A stretch of 64,000 nt of DNA from an uncultured Oscillospiraceae bacterium (GCA_910587345.1 CAJUKH010000058.1:1-64000), one strand, 5' to 3'. Counted from the stretch's first letter, positions 37,666-46,431 are shown. Translations and numbers: made by a program. The notes: generated by a model from the letters alone, not told the origin.

Positions 37666-38109
37666 ATGCGTGCCGTGGTGACGAGGGTAAAGAACGCCAG
37701 AGTGGAGATCGGCGGAAAGGTCAACGGGAAGACCGACGGCGGCTTTCTGGTGCTGCTGGGGGTGGCCGTGGAGGATACCGAGAAAGAGTGTGACCATCTG
37801 GCCGACAAGGTCTGCGGCCTGCGGGTCTTTGAGGATGAGAACGGGAAGATGAATCTGAATCTGGAACAGGTGGGGGGTTCCCTGCTGGTCATCAGCCAGT
37901 TTACCCTCTTCGCCGACTGTAAGTCCCGGCGGCCCGGTTTCACCGGAGCGGCCCGGCCCGACACCGCCATCCCCCTCTACGAGCGGTTTATGGCCCAGTG
38001 TGAGCAGCGGGGCTTCCATGTGGAACACGGGGAGTTTGGGGCGGATATGCAGGTCTTTTCCCAGAATGACGGCCCGGTGACCATTTTGCTGGACACCGAT
38101 GCGGTGTGA
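37666..38109 (+). CDS. dtd: D-aminoacyl-tRNA deacylase
   Basis: 147 aa, full length. Removes D-amino acids wrongly attached to tRNA. It shows MRAVVTRVKNARVEIGGK, the catalytic-site block SQFTLFADC, and the cross-subunit Gly-cisPro motif GPVTI near the C-terminus. ATG 37666 follows AAAGGAGG. It lies in a rightward run of housekeeping hydrolases. Confidence 0.95.
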   Translation: MRAVVTRVKNARVEIGGKVNGKTDGGFLVLLGVAVEDTEKECDHLADKVCGLRVFEDENGKMNLNLEQVGGSLLVISQFTLFADCKSRRPGFTGAARPDTAIPLYERFMAQCEQRGFHVEHGEFGADMQVFSQNDGPVTILLDTDAV

Positions 38110-38123
38110 GGAGGAGTCTACAA

Positions 38124-38732
38124 ATGATAATTAAATACGTTTATATTCCAAATGGTTATACAAACTGCTATATTCTGGCCGATGAAAAGACCAAAGCGGC
38201 CGCCATCATCGACCCCGGGGATGATGTGCCTGAAATAATGGAGATGGTGAAGAAGGACAAACTGGATGTTCGGGCCATCTTTCTGACCCACGGCCACTAT
38301 GACCATGTGGGAGGTGTGGCCGCCCTGCGGAAAAAATATAAGGATATTCCGGTGTATCTCCACCCCGAGGACGCCGGGAAGGATACCGAGCTGATGCCTA
38401 CCAGAGCGCTGGCCCCGGTGACCCTCTGGCGGGACGGGGATGTGGTGATGGTGGGAGAGCTTCAGGTGGAGGTCCTTCACACCCCCGGCCACTCGGCGGG
38501 AAGCGTGACACTGCGGTGCCAGGATGTGCTGTTTACCGGCGATACCCTCTTTACCCAGTCGGTGGGCCGCACCGACTTCCCCGGCGGCAGTCAGGAGGCA
38601 TTGATGGCCTCCCTGAAGCGGCTGGGGGAGCTGGAGGGGGACTATCAGGTCCTTCCCGGCCACGACACCTTTACCAGTCTGGACCAGGAGCGGCAGTGGA
38701 ATCCCTATTTGAAGCAGGCGTTGAAAGGGTAA
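38124..38732 (+). CDS. MBL-fold hydrolase, glyoxalase II-like
   Basis: 202 aa. Metal-binding motif THGHYDH, then HTPGHSAGSV, GDTLF (bridging Asp) and GHDT at the C-terminus, the standard set for YcbL/glyoxalase II-type enzymes. It probably hydrolyses a thioester. ATG 38124 follows GAGGAGG; it begins just after dtd. The composite repeat R2 starts shortly after the stop. Confidence 0.88.
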   Translation: MIIKYVYIPNGYTNCYILADEKTKAAAIIDPGDDVPEIMEMVKKDKLDVRAIFLTHGHYDHVGGVAALRKKYKDIPVYLHPEDAGKDTELMPTRALAPVTLWRDGDVVMVGELQVEVLHTPGHSAGSVTLRCQDVLFTGDTLFTQSVGRTDFPGGSQEALMASLKRLGELEGDYQVLPGHDTFTSLDQERQWNPYLKQALKG

Positions 38733-38766
38733 GGTTGTTCAGGGCTATATTTGTGGATGTTGGCCG

Positions 38767-39893
38767 CCCGGGCTGGGTCCACCGCCCGGCCGTTGGGGGC
38801 AGGCTGTCTCTTGGCGGCTATGCCGCTTAGAGACAGCTCGTGCCCTGTGGGTGCTGTGCCGCCTTACGGATGGGGCAGGTAAAACCGTTTTCTCTTTTGT
38901 GGGAAAGTGGTGCGTTTTATCTTGCAGTTGTTTTTTGCTTGCCCAGCAGGGGATTGTTTTTTCGCTTGCCCAGCAGGGGCCAAAACCGCTTTTTCTTTTG
39001 CACGCAAAAGAAAAAGCGGTTCTGGACTCCGAAAAAGAAAAGGTAGACCAGTGGAAATCTTGAGGAGGTACGGTACAACCGGGCGTTGATGTTATACTGA
39101 TATGAGATTCCTCGGGTAAAAGACTTTAGGGTGTCCTTCTGTTTTCGGCGGCCTGCGTTTGAACGACCCGTGGTCCCTTTTGCGCCGCTGCCGTTGAGTG
39201 GGTGAAATACCGTTACCTGTTCGTTGGTATTTACGCCGCCTGAGTGGTTGCTTTCCGGGAGTGCGGCAGGGCAGGCGGGTAAGGACACCTGCCCCTACGG
39301 GGGTAGGATGGTTTTTTGATGAGTGGAACCGCCCCTCAAGCTGTGTAGGCCGAGGCGGGTCAATTTCAACGTGCTTTCTTCAGTGTTTCACCAACGGACG
39401 CACGGGTGCGGGGCAAGAGGGACCATGGGAGCGTAAAGACGTGTCGAGCCGACTCTAAAACACCTTGTCTTGACCTTGGGGCTTTCTTGGGGAGTGTGAG
39501 GGGCCATTCTTTGGCCCGACAAAGAATGGTCCCTCACAACCACGCAGTTGAAGGATTGACGTACACTCACCAACCAAACGCAACCCGCCCCTATGGGGGT
39601 GGGATGGTTTTTGATGAGGGGAACCATCCTTCAAGCTGTGTAGGCCGAGGCGGGTCAATTTCAACGTGATTTCTTCAGTGTTCCTCTAACGTACGCACGG
39701 GTGCGGGGCAAGAGGGACCATAGGGGCGTAAAGACAGCACGAGCCGATTCTAACGCACTTGGTCTTGACCTTAGGGCTTTCTTCGGGGGGGTGGGGGGCC
39801 ATTCTTTGGCCCGGCAAAGAACGGTCCCCCACGCTCCACGCAGTTCAAGGCGTGGCATACAACTACCAGCCAAACGGAATTCGGCCCGGGAAA
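38767..39893 (+). repeat. Composite hairpin-rich repeat, copy R2
   Basis: Forward copy. Its parts, in order: the GCTGTCTCT...AGAGACAGC hairpin (38803-38837), the TGTGGGAAAGTGG block, a perfect 18-bp inverted repeat AACCGCTTTTTCTTTTGC (38984-39021), the CCGTTGAGTGGGTG block, and two tandem units of about 285-295 bp (from about 39310 and 39607). Each unit has an 18-bp hairpin: 39496-39537 (GTGAGGG paired with CCCTCAC at its base) and 39791-39832 (GTGGGGG with CCCCCAC). No open frame has a ribosome-binding site. The whole gap 38733-40008 is this repeat plus the hemZ leader. Confidence 0.87.
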
Positions 39894-40008
39894 GCCTTTA
39901 CCATCTATAAGCCCTTCCCTTTTGGCAGTTTTGCCCTGTCTGGCCCCGACAAGGCAAGACGATATCTTTTTGTGATAAAATGCGATTTGAGAAAAGAGGC
40001 GGTGGACT

Positions 40009-41532
40009 TTGAAGCTGTGGCTGACATCTGACAATGTGGACTGGGACACCGGGCGGTATCACTATGCCGTGGAGCAGATGATGCTGACCCTCTTCCCTTT
40101 GGAGCGGCCGGAGTATCCAGACTGTCCGCCGCCGCGGGGGATGGCGGAGGAGGACAACGCCGCCGTCTTTACCCTCCATCGGGGGAAGAAACTGACCAAT
40201 GTCAGCGCTTTGGTCTTTCGGGAGAAGGGCTGGTACAATGGGGTGGTGCGTTTTCCCAGTGAGGAGCTGGATCAGGCGCCGGAGGAGGTCTATCACACTG
40301 TCCAGCGGGCGGTGAAACAGGCCTTTTATAAGGCGGGGACCGCCCTGTTGGGCCATGACCTGCCCTGGGGGTCCCTGACCGGGGTGCGGCCGGTGAAAAT
40401 TCCCGCAAAGGCTTTGCTGAATGGGGCCACCGCCGCGCAGGCGGAGAGAGAATTGAAGGATACCTACCATGTCTCCCCCATCCGCCGAAAGCTGGCCATG
40501 GACTGCGCCGGGGAGAGTGTGCTGGCCACCCAAAGTCTGAAAGGGGATGAGGTTTCCCTCTATGTGGGTATCCCCTTCTGCCCCTCCCGGTGTATCTACT
40601 GCTCCTTTATCTCGGCGGCGGTGGACCAGTGCCTGCCGCTGGTGGAGCCGTTTGTGGAGGCCCTGTGCCGGGAGGTGGAGGCCACTGGAGCGGCCTTAAA
40701 GGAGGCGGGGCGGGCGGTGCGCAGCCTGTATATGGGGGGCGGCACCCCCACTACCCTGTCGGCCGCCCAGCTGGACAGGGTGCTTGCCGCCATGGAGGAG
40801 CATCTGCCCCTGTCCCGGTGCAGTGAGTTCACCGTGGAGGCCGGCCGGCCCGATACCATCGACCCGGAGAAAATGGCGGTTCTGGCCCGTCACGGGGTGG
40901 ACCGGGTGTCGGTGAATCCTCAGTCCATGAATGACTCCGTACTGGAAAAGATGGGCCGGCCTCACACCGCCGGGGACATCCGGCGGGCCTATGAACAGGT
41001 CCGCAATGCCGGGAAATTTGCCGTCAACATGGACCTGATCGCCGGGCTGCCGGGGGATTCCCCCGCCGGATTCGCCGCCTCTCTTGGGGAGGTGATGGAG
41101 CTGGGGCCAGAAAATATCACGGTGCATACACTGGCGTTGAAGAAGGGCTCCCGGCTGATGGAGCATCCCGAAGAACTGCCCGGAGACGGGGAGGTGGAAG
41201 TGATGCTCAACGCCGCCTGGGAGGCGCTGCGGGGGGCGGGCTATGTCCCCTACTACCTCTACCGGCAGAAATATATGTCCGGCTCCTTTGAAAATGTGGG
41301 CTGGGCAAAGCCGGGGTATGCATCCCTTTACAACATCGCCATGATGGAGGAACTGCATACCATCTTGGCCCTGGGCGGCGGCGGGGTCACCAAGCAGGTG
41401 TGGCCCGGCACCGGGAAAATCGAACGGATCGCCAACCCCAAATATCCCCAGGAATACCTGCGGGACATTGACAGGATTTGCGCCGGAAAGAGGGAGCTGA
41501 TCCCCTTTTTGGCCGAGACGAAAGGAGGCTGA
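40009..41532 (+). CDS. hemZ: Coproporphyrinogen dehydrogenase-like radical SAM protein HemZ
   Basis: 507 aa. Radical SAM core with the 4Fe-4S triad Cys191, Cys195 and Cys198 (GIPFCPSRCIYCSF), then MGGGTPTTLSAAQL and the substrate/SAM region NMDLIAGLPGD. The long N-terminal domain is typical of HemZ rather than HemN. The reaction named for this family is anaerobic oxidative decarboxylation of coproporphyrinogen III, but the true role in anaerobes lacking a full haem pathway is uncertain. The start is probably TTG 40009, since no ATG fits; GATAAAAT lies about 35 bp upstream as a possible -10. Confidence 0.9.
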   Translation: MKLWLTSDNVDWDTGRYHYAVEQMMLTLFPLERPEYPDCPPPRGMAEEDNAAVFTLHRGKKLTNVSALVFREKGWYNGVVRFPSEELDQAPEEVYHTVQRAVKQAFYKAGTALLGHDLPWGSLTGVRPVKIPAKALLNGATAAQAERELKDTYHVSPIRRKLAMDCAGESVLATQSLKGDEVSLYVGIPFCPSRCIYCSFISAAVDQCLPLVEPFVEALCREVEATGAALKEAGRAVRSLYMGGGTPTTLSAAQLDRVLAAMEEHLPLSRCSEFTVEAGRPDTIDPEKMAVLARHGVDRVSVNPQSMNDSVLEKMGRPHTAGDIRRAYEQVRNAGKFAVNMDLIAGLPGDSPAGFAASLGEVMELGPENITVHTLALKKGSRLMEHPEELPGDGEVEVMLNAAWEALRGAGYVPYYLYRQKYMSGSFENVGWAKPGYASLYNIAMMEELHTILALGGGGVTKQVWPGTGKIERIANPKYPQEYLRDIDRICAGKRELIPFLAETKGG

Positions 41533-41534
41533 CC

Positions 41535-42473
41535 ATGGCCTATCAGCTCAGTACTATCAACGACAGCGTCCGCACCGACCCGGCGGCCTTTCTGGCCCAA
41601 TGCGACGGGGCCTATCAAAAACGGGTGGAGGAGGCCGCCGACCGCATTATAGAGCGGCTGGACATCTCCCCAATTGTGCTGCTGTCCGGCCCTTCCGGGT
41701 CGGGCAAGACCACCACCGCCCTGAAAATCGAGGAGGAGCTGGAACGGCGGGGCATTGTCACCCACACCATCTCTCTGGACAACTATTTCAAGACATTGAA
41801 CAAAGCGACCGCCCCCCGGACCCCTGAGGGGGATCTGGATTTTGAGTCCCCTTTGTGCCTTGATATGGAGCTTTTGGATGAGAGCTTTACCAAACTGTCC
41901 CGGGGGGAGGAGGTCATCGTCCCCAAGTTTGAGTTTGCCCGGCAGATGCGAAACGACGCCAAGGGCCGGCCTTTGCGGCTGGGCAAGCGGGAGGTGGCCA
42001 TCTTCGAGGGCATCCATGCGCTGGGCCCCGGCATCGCCGGCCCTCACCCGGAGGCCACCAAACTCTATATCTCCGCCCGGTCCAATGTGTTGGAGGGAGA
42101 GACCCTGCGGTTTAAGGGGACCTGGATGCGCTTGACACGCCGGGCGGTGCGGGATTATAATTTCCGTGGTACCGACGTTTCCGATACCCTTGCCATGTGG
42201 GCCAATGTCCGCCGGGGGGAGAAGCTGTATATTTCCCCCTATAAGGAGACCGCTGATATCATTGTGGACTCCTCCCTTCCCTATGAGGTTTCCGTGATGA
42301 AGAATTACGCCCTGCCCATCCTGAAGGCGGTGCCCCAGGAGAACCAGCGGCGGGCCGAGCTTTTGGACCTCATCGCCGCCTTTGACCACTTTGAGGCCAT
42401 CCCGCCGGAGCTGGTGGCTAAGGATTCCCTGCTGCGGGAGTTTATCGGCGGGGGAAGCTACCAATACAAATGA
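41535..42473 (+). CDS. Uridine kinase-like nucleoside kinase
   Basis: 312 aa P-loop kinase of the phosphoribulokinase/uridine kinase type. Walker A is GPSGSGKTT (about residues 50-58), followed by SLDNYF (substrate-binding Asp), FEGIHAL and a lid with RLTRRAVRDYNFRG. It probably phosphorylates uridine or a related nucleoside, although the substrate in this branch of the family is not settled. ATG 41535 follows AGGAGG and lies 2 bp after the hemZ stop. It overlaps the methyltransferase frame downstream. Confidence 0.85.
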   Translation: MAYQLSTINDSVRTDPAAFLAQCDGAYQKRVEEAADRIIERLDISPIVLLSGPSGSGKTTTALKIEEELERRGIVTHTISLDNYFKTLNKATAPRTPEGDLDFESPLCLDMELLDESFTKLSRGEEVIVPKFEFARQMRNDAKGRPLRLGKREVAIFEGIHALGPGIAGPHPEATKLYISARSNVLEGETLRFKGTWMRLTRRAVRDYNFRGTDVSDTLAMWANVRRGEKLYISPYKETADIIVDSSLPYEVSVMKNYALPILKAVPQENQRRAELLDLIAAFDHFEAIPPELVAKDSLLREFIGGGSYQYK

Positions 42474-42487
42474 GCGGAGGGCCGGGG

Positions 42488-43201
42488 ATGGAGACGATGG
42501 AACTTGACCGGCTGCCCACCTGGGAATATTTGCAAAAACGGATGACCTGGGGGCAGCTGGGGGAAGTTAAGGGGAAACGGGTGCTGGATTTCGGCAGCGG
42601 AAACGGGGCCTGCGCCGCCCACTTTGCCGCTTTGGGCAACGCCGTCACCGCCATTGAGCCATTCCCTCCCCCGTTGGAGGAACGGTTTTCCGGGGACTAC
42701 ACCTTTTTGGAGGGAAGTCTGGAGGCCTTGGAAGGTCTGGCCCATGGGAGCTTTGACTTTATCCTCTGCCACAATGTGCTGGAGTATGCGGCAGACAGGG
42801 CCGCAGTGGTCCGGGCCTTGGCGGACAAGCTGAAGCCGGGCGGGACCCTCTCGGTCATCAAGCACAACCGGCCGGGCCGGGTAATGCAGATGGCGGTGCT
42901 GCTGGATGACTTTGACCGGGCCAACGCCCTGCTGGACGGTGGGGACGACGCCCAGGCCGTGGCCTATGGGGCCATCCGGTACTATGAGGACGGGGATATC
43001 TCCCGCTGGGCGCCGGAACTGAAATTGACCAAAACGCTGGGACAGAGGACCTTTTGGGACCTGCAGCAGAATCAGGAGAAGCAGGCAGACCCCCAATGGC
43101 AGGTGCAAATGCTGGCCTTGGAACACCGGGTCTCATCCCTGCCGGAATACCTGTCCATCGCCTTTTTTCACCATCTTTTCTTTGAAAAATCCGAAAATTG
43201 A
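42488..43201 (+). CDS. Class I SAM-dependent methyltransferase
   Basis: 237 aa. Motif I is VLDFGSGNGACAA; the acidic residue after beta 2 is AIEPFP; motif IV region is FDFILCHNVLEYA; a later LKPGGTLSVI is typical of Methyltransf_11/25-type enzymes. ATG 42488 has GCGGAGGG upstream; an alternative ATG at 42470 overlaps the kinase stop (ATGA). The substrate is unknown. The position between a nucleoside kinase and an Fe-S ATPase is not informative. Confidence 0.85.
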   Translation: METMELDRLPTWEYLQKRMTWGQLGEVKGKRVLDFGSGNGACAAHFAALGNAVTAIEPFPPPLEERFSGDYTFLEGSLEALEGLAHGSFDFILCHNVLEYAADRAAVVRALADKLKPGGTLSVIKHNRPGRVMQMAVLLDDFDRANALLDGGDDAQAVAYGAIRYYEDGDISRWAPELKLTKTLGQRTFWDLQQNQEKQADPQWQVQMLALEHRVSSLPEYLSIAFFHHLFFEKSEN

Positions 43202-43220
43202 GTATAAAGGAGAATGTATC

Positions 43221-44036
43221 ATGCCTGAATGCACACACGATTGTTCCACCTGCGGAGAGGCCTGCGCCGAGCGCACCGAGGAGTTTGACTTCCGGGCCAA
43301 GGCCAACCCCAATTCCAACGTGAAGAAGGTCATTGCTGTCATGAGCGGTAAGGGCGGCGTGGGCAAGAGTCTGGTCACCGCCTCTCTGGCCGCCGCCTGT
43401 CAGAAGGCGGGCAAGAAGGCCGCCGTGCTGGATGCCGACATCACCGGCCCCTCCATCCCCAAGGCCTTCGGCATCCACGAGCGGGCCATGGGCAACGATG
43501 AGGGTATCCTGCCCGTGGAGACCAAGACCGGGGTCAAGCTCATGAGCCTCAACCTTCTGATGGAGAACGAGACCGACCCCGTGGTCTGGCGGGGTAGTCT
43601 GATTGCCGGCACTGTCAAGCAGTTCTGGACCGACGTGCAGTGGGGGGATGTGGACTATATGTTCGTGGATATGCCTCCCGGAACGGGGGACGTGCCCCTG
43701 ACCGTATTCCAGTCTCTGCCGGTGGACGGCATCATTGTGGTCACCTCCCCTCAGGAGTTGGTGAGCATGATCGTGGAGAAGGCCGTGAAGATGGCCGAGA
43801 TGATGAACATCCCCATTCTGGGTCTGGTGGAGAACTACAGCTATTTCCAGTGCCCCGACTGCGGGAAAAAGCACAGTATTTTCGGAGAGAGCCATATCGG
43901 GGAGATCGCCGACGCCCACGGCTTGAAGGTGCTGGCCCAGCTGCCCATCGATCCGTCTCTGGCTGCCGCCTGCGACGCAGGAAAGGTGGAGGAACTGCCC
44001 GTGAACTATCTGGCCGAGGTGGCAAAGGGGCTGTAA
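43221..44036 (+). CDS. Mrp/NBP35-family P-loop ATPase
   Basis: 271 aa. Iron-sulfur cluster carrier type. N-terminal cysteines 4, 8, 11 and 15 (CTHDCSTCGEAC) resemble the NBP35 cluster site. The deviant Walker A is SGKGGVGKS (about 41-49), with switch residues LDADITGPSIP and VDMPPGTGD; a C-terminal CPDC can hold the bridging cluster. It likely delivers Fe-S clusters to apo-enzymes. The start at 43221 follows AAAGGAG; earlier in-frame Mets lack this. Confidence 0.9.
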   Translation: MPECTHDCSTCGEACAERTEEFDFRAKANPNSNVKKVIAVMSGKGGVGKSLVTASLAAACQKAGKKAAVLDADITGPSIPKAFGIHERAMGNDEGILPVETKTGVKLMSLNLLMENETDPVVWRGSLIAGTVKQFWTDVQWGDVDYMFVDMPPGTGDVPLTVFQSLPVDGIIVVTSPQELVSMIVEKAVKMAEMMNIPILGLVENYSYFQCPDCGKKHSIFGESHIGEIADAHGLKVLAQLPIDPSLAAACDAGKVEELPVNYLAEVAKGL

Positions 44037-44090
44037 AAGAAGCAAAAAGGGTGAAAACACCCCCAAAAGACATAGAAGGAGGAACACACC

Positions 44091-44966
44091 ATGGAAATGC
44101 ACAGCAGAAAGGGGACCCTGGCCGACATCGAGCGGCTGGTGGAAATCGAGGAAAGCGCCGTCTCGGGCGGCTATTACCTCTACGACAACCGCCATTTCTA
44201 CTTTGACGGCATTCTGAACAAAGGAGAGATGGTGGTGGCCCTCAATGAAGAGGAGCACCCCGTGGGCATCGGGCAGTACTCCATCCTCCCTGACGGCAGC
44301 GGCTGGCTGGAGTGCCTGCGGGTGGAGAAGCAGTGGCAGAGCCAGGGAGCCGGCAAGGCCATCTACCGCCGGTATATGGCTTTGGCGGAGGAGACCAATG
44401 CCCCCTCGGTGGCCATGTTCACCGGCCGGAAGAATCTGGCCAGTAAGGGCCTTGCCGAGAAGCACGGCTTCCACCTTGCCGCCGCTTACATGGGCTATGA
44501 CCTGGCCCTGCCTGGGGCGGTCAAGGAGATCGTCACCGGCTTCCATCTGGTGGTGGATGAGGAGGAGGCGGTGAAGCTGCTGACCCAGGCTGTCGCCGCC
44601 GAGGCGAAGCGGGCCGCCGAGACCAATGGCTGGGGCACCTTCATGGCCATGAACCGGACCTTCTTCCACTACGGCGAGCCGCTGTACCGCTATCTCCACC
44701 GGAACAACATGGTGTTTACCGATGGGGAGAACGTGCTGGTGCTGGGGGCCAGAATGCTCCGGGCCAGAGGGCTTCATGTGGGCTTTATGGCCGGGGACTA
44801 CGACAAATGTCTGGCCTTTGCCGCTTCTGCCACGGCGGCCCAGGGGCTGGAGAAGCTGTCCATCATGTTCCCGCCCGAGCGGGCCGACCTCCACGACCTG
44901 GTCACCGGCAAAGGCTATACCCAGACCGGGGAGCTTATCGTTATGGAACTGGACAGAAGAAAGTAA
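44091..44966 (+). CDS. GNAT acetyltransferase with two GNAT-like halves
   Basis: 291 aa. The N-terminal half has a clear GNAT core: WLECLRVEKQWQSQGAGKA, where QSQGAG is the acetyl-CoA loop, and then GLAEKHGFHLA. The C-terminal half (residues about 150-291) repeats the fold more weakly (VLGARMLRARGLHVGFM, GKGYTQTGELIVMEL) and probably lacks the loop. Tandem GNAT proteins often use one half for structure. The acceptor substrate is unknown. ATG 44091 follows GAAGGAGG, and a strong terminator follows the gene. Confidence 0.85.
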   Translation: MEMHSRKGTLADIERLVEIEESAVSGGYYLYDNRHFYFDGILNKGEMVVALNEEEHPVGIGQYSILPDGSGWLECLRVEKQWQSQGAGKAIYRRYMALAEETNAPSVAMFTGRKNLASKGLAEKHGFHLAAAYMGYDLALPGAVKEIVTGFHLVVDEEEAVKLLTQAVAAEAKRAAETNGWGTFMAMNRTFFHYGEPLYRYLHRNNMVFTDGENVLVLGARMLRARGLHVGFMAGDYDKCLAFAASATAAQGLEKLSIMFPPERADLHDLVTGKGYTQTGELIVMELDRRK

Positions 44967-44977
44967 AAAATGGGCAA

Positions 44978-45016
44978 AAGGGGCGTGATACCTTGGTATC
45001 ACGCCCCTTCCTTTTT
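44978..45016 (+). terminator. Intrinsic terminator
   Basis: AAGGGGCGTGATACC, loop TT, GGTATCACGCCCCTT, then CCTTTTT. Confidence 0.92.
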
Positions 45017-45118
45017 GTGGGAATTTTGTCGCAAAAGGTCGATAAAGGTCCAAAAAGCACCAATTACGAAAATATAGCGTACTATGGAACCATCTCTGAA
45101 AGAAAAGGGTGGTTTTCC

Positions 45119-45367
45119 ATGGAAAAAGTGCGGCAGTTGGTGTCCCGGATCGCACCCAGAGCCAGATTTCCGGGACAGGGGGCCTTTACTGTGGCCATTT
45201 TCTGCTATGGGAAGCAGTTCCTCGGGTCGGAGGAGGACGGGGTGCGGGTGACCAAGGAGCTGTACCCTCAGGTGGCAAAGCAGATCAAAAAGGGGCTGGA
45301 GGCCGCTGAAAAAGCCATTTACCGGGCAGTGGACTGCTGCTGGTCGGAGGGAAAAACGAGGCGCTGA
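45119..45367 (+). CDS. Spo0A C-terminal (DNA-binding) domain-like protein, frame broken
   Basis: 82 aa in the open frame. It aligns with the Spo0A effector domain (PF08769 type): VRQLVSRIAPRARFPGQGA, then LGSEEDGVRVTKELYPQVAK (compare LYPDIAKK), then AEKAIYRAVDCCWSEGK (compare VERAIRHAIEVAWSRGN). No receiver domain is attached. The frame ends TRR, but the alignment continues in the -1 frame. AGAAAAGGG lies upstream of ATG 45119. A TTGTCGCAA sequence, close to a Spo0A box, lies about 95 bp before the start. It could be a decayed gene, an assembly error, or a frameshift-expressed regulator. Confidence 0.7.
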   Translation: MEKVRQLVSRIAPRARFPGQGAFTVAIFCYGKQFLGSEEDGVRVTKELYPQVAKQIKKGLEAAEKAIYRAVDCCWSEGKTRR

Positions 45368-45489
45368 ATCAGGTCATTGGCCGCACGCTGCCGGTCAAGC
45401 CCCGGCCGGGGGAACTGATTTTTTACTGCGCTTATTATCTGGAAAAAGGGTATCCCTATTTTGAGCGGATAGGCGCCGGGCCGGGGTGA
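45350..45489 (+). other. Slippery heptamer and -1-frame extension of the Spo0A-C-like gene
   Basis: In the zero frame the codons read GAG-GGA-AAA, giving the heptamer G-GGA-AAA, a classic X-XXY-YYZ frameshift site. A -1 slip continues as NEALNQVIGRTLPVKPRPGE, then LIFYCAYYL, to TGA at 45487, completing the Spo0A-C alignment (about 121 residues in all). A one-base deletion in an A-run gives the same picture. Confidence 0.6.
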
Positions 45490-45524
45490 GCCGTCCGCCG
45501 TCAGGCAAGGCGGGCACGGCGGGG

Positions 45525-46337
45525 TCAGATGAACAGGTACTTTATGTATATCCAGGTAAAGGCCAGGGTCCATGCAAAGCACAGGACACTGATAATAAGG
45601 CCCTTGTTGCTTTTGGCGCCCCGCAGCTTGCCCCAGAGGGCAAGGGCCAGACCCACCAGGGCCGTAATGATGCCGGCAGGCGGGAAAAAGAGGACAAAGA
45701 AGGCCCCCAGGGCGGCGAAAATAAGGCCGATGACCCCAAACCCCTCCTTGGCGTGGGCCTCTAAAAGAGCGTCCATGCCGGGGTTTTCCGCCTCCACCCG
45801 CTGGGCCAGGGGGAGAATGAACCGGTGGAGGGCTTCGCACTCCTCCTGCTGGAGAATATTAAGAGGGTACCAGCGGTTTTTCCGCAGGGTCTGGGCGTCC
45901 ACGGTGAGTTGAAGCAGGGTCCGGCCCTCCTTGTCGTAAAAGTGGAGGGCCAGCTGCCGAAGGGCGCCGTTTGCCTCTTTGGTCCTAACCCCTATCTTGC
46001 CAAGGGCCGAGGGGGTCAGGGGGATGACCTGGCCCGGCTGGATCTCACGGGTCCGTTTATTCACCTTCAGGGGGAGGACGTACAGGGTCTGGTCCTGAAA
46101 GGTCAGTCCATAGCGGTAAAAGGTGGTGCGGACGCCCCGGCCAAAGTGCTCCTGCTCCTCCCAGTGAGCGTAGAGAAGGTGGTCGGCGCCCAACTCCTTC
46201 AAAAGAGGCGCCGCAGCGGAGCGAAGGTTTGCTTTATCCGTGCCGCTCTGGGCGGCTTTGTGATTGCGGCTGTTTTTGACGAAAAGAACGCCAAGGATGA
46301 CCAGCAGCCACAACAATAGGGGTAAAAATCGATCCAT
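45525..46337 (-). CDS. Membrane protein with soluble central domain, unknown
   Basis: 270 aa. An N-terminal membrane helix (LPLLLWLLVILGVLFV) is followed by a soluble region of about 150 residues (HWEEQEHFGRGVRTTFYRYG, LHFYDKEGRTLLQLTVDAQT) that looks beta-rich, like a pleckstrin-type domain. Two or three helices follow at the C-terminus (GVIGLIFAALGAFFVLFF, ALVGLALALWG, LIISVLCFAWTLAFTW). ATG 46337 follows GGAGGAA. Family not recognised. A Spo0A-box-like sequence lies about 95 bp upstream. Confidence 0.7.
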   Translation of the reverse strand: MDRFLPLLLWLLVILGVLFVKNSRNHKAAQSGTDKANLRSAAAPLLKELGADHLLYAHWEEQEHFGRGVRTTFYRYGLTFQDQTLYVLPLKVNKRTREIQPGQVIPLTPSALGKIGVRTKEANGALRQLALHFYDKEGRTLLQLTVDAQTLRKNRWYPLNILQQEECEALHRFILPLAQRVEAENPGMDALLEAHAKEGFGVIGLIFAALGAFFVLFFPPAGIITALVGLALALWGKLRGAKSNKGLIISVLCFAWTLAFTWIYIKYLFI

Positions 46338-46431
46338 TGTAATTCCTCCATATCCAGTATTTGCTGTTTACCGGAGGGGGCGGAGTCGAAAAGGTGTACT
46401 TTTTCAAAAGGAGAAAAAGGGGGGGAAACCA

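Noticed and set aside
38767..39893. CRISPR array or CRISPR-like repeat-spacer structure in the tandem repeat regions
   Set aside because: The units are about 285-340 bp, with no short regular repeats separated by unique spacers, and no cas genes are present in the window.
45009..45118. T-box or other known riboswitch upstream of the Spo0A-C-like gene or upstream of aspS
   Set aside because: The leaders are short and lack T-box sequence (no TGGNACCGCG-like block) or other riboswitch cores I recognise.
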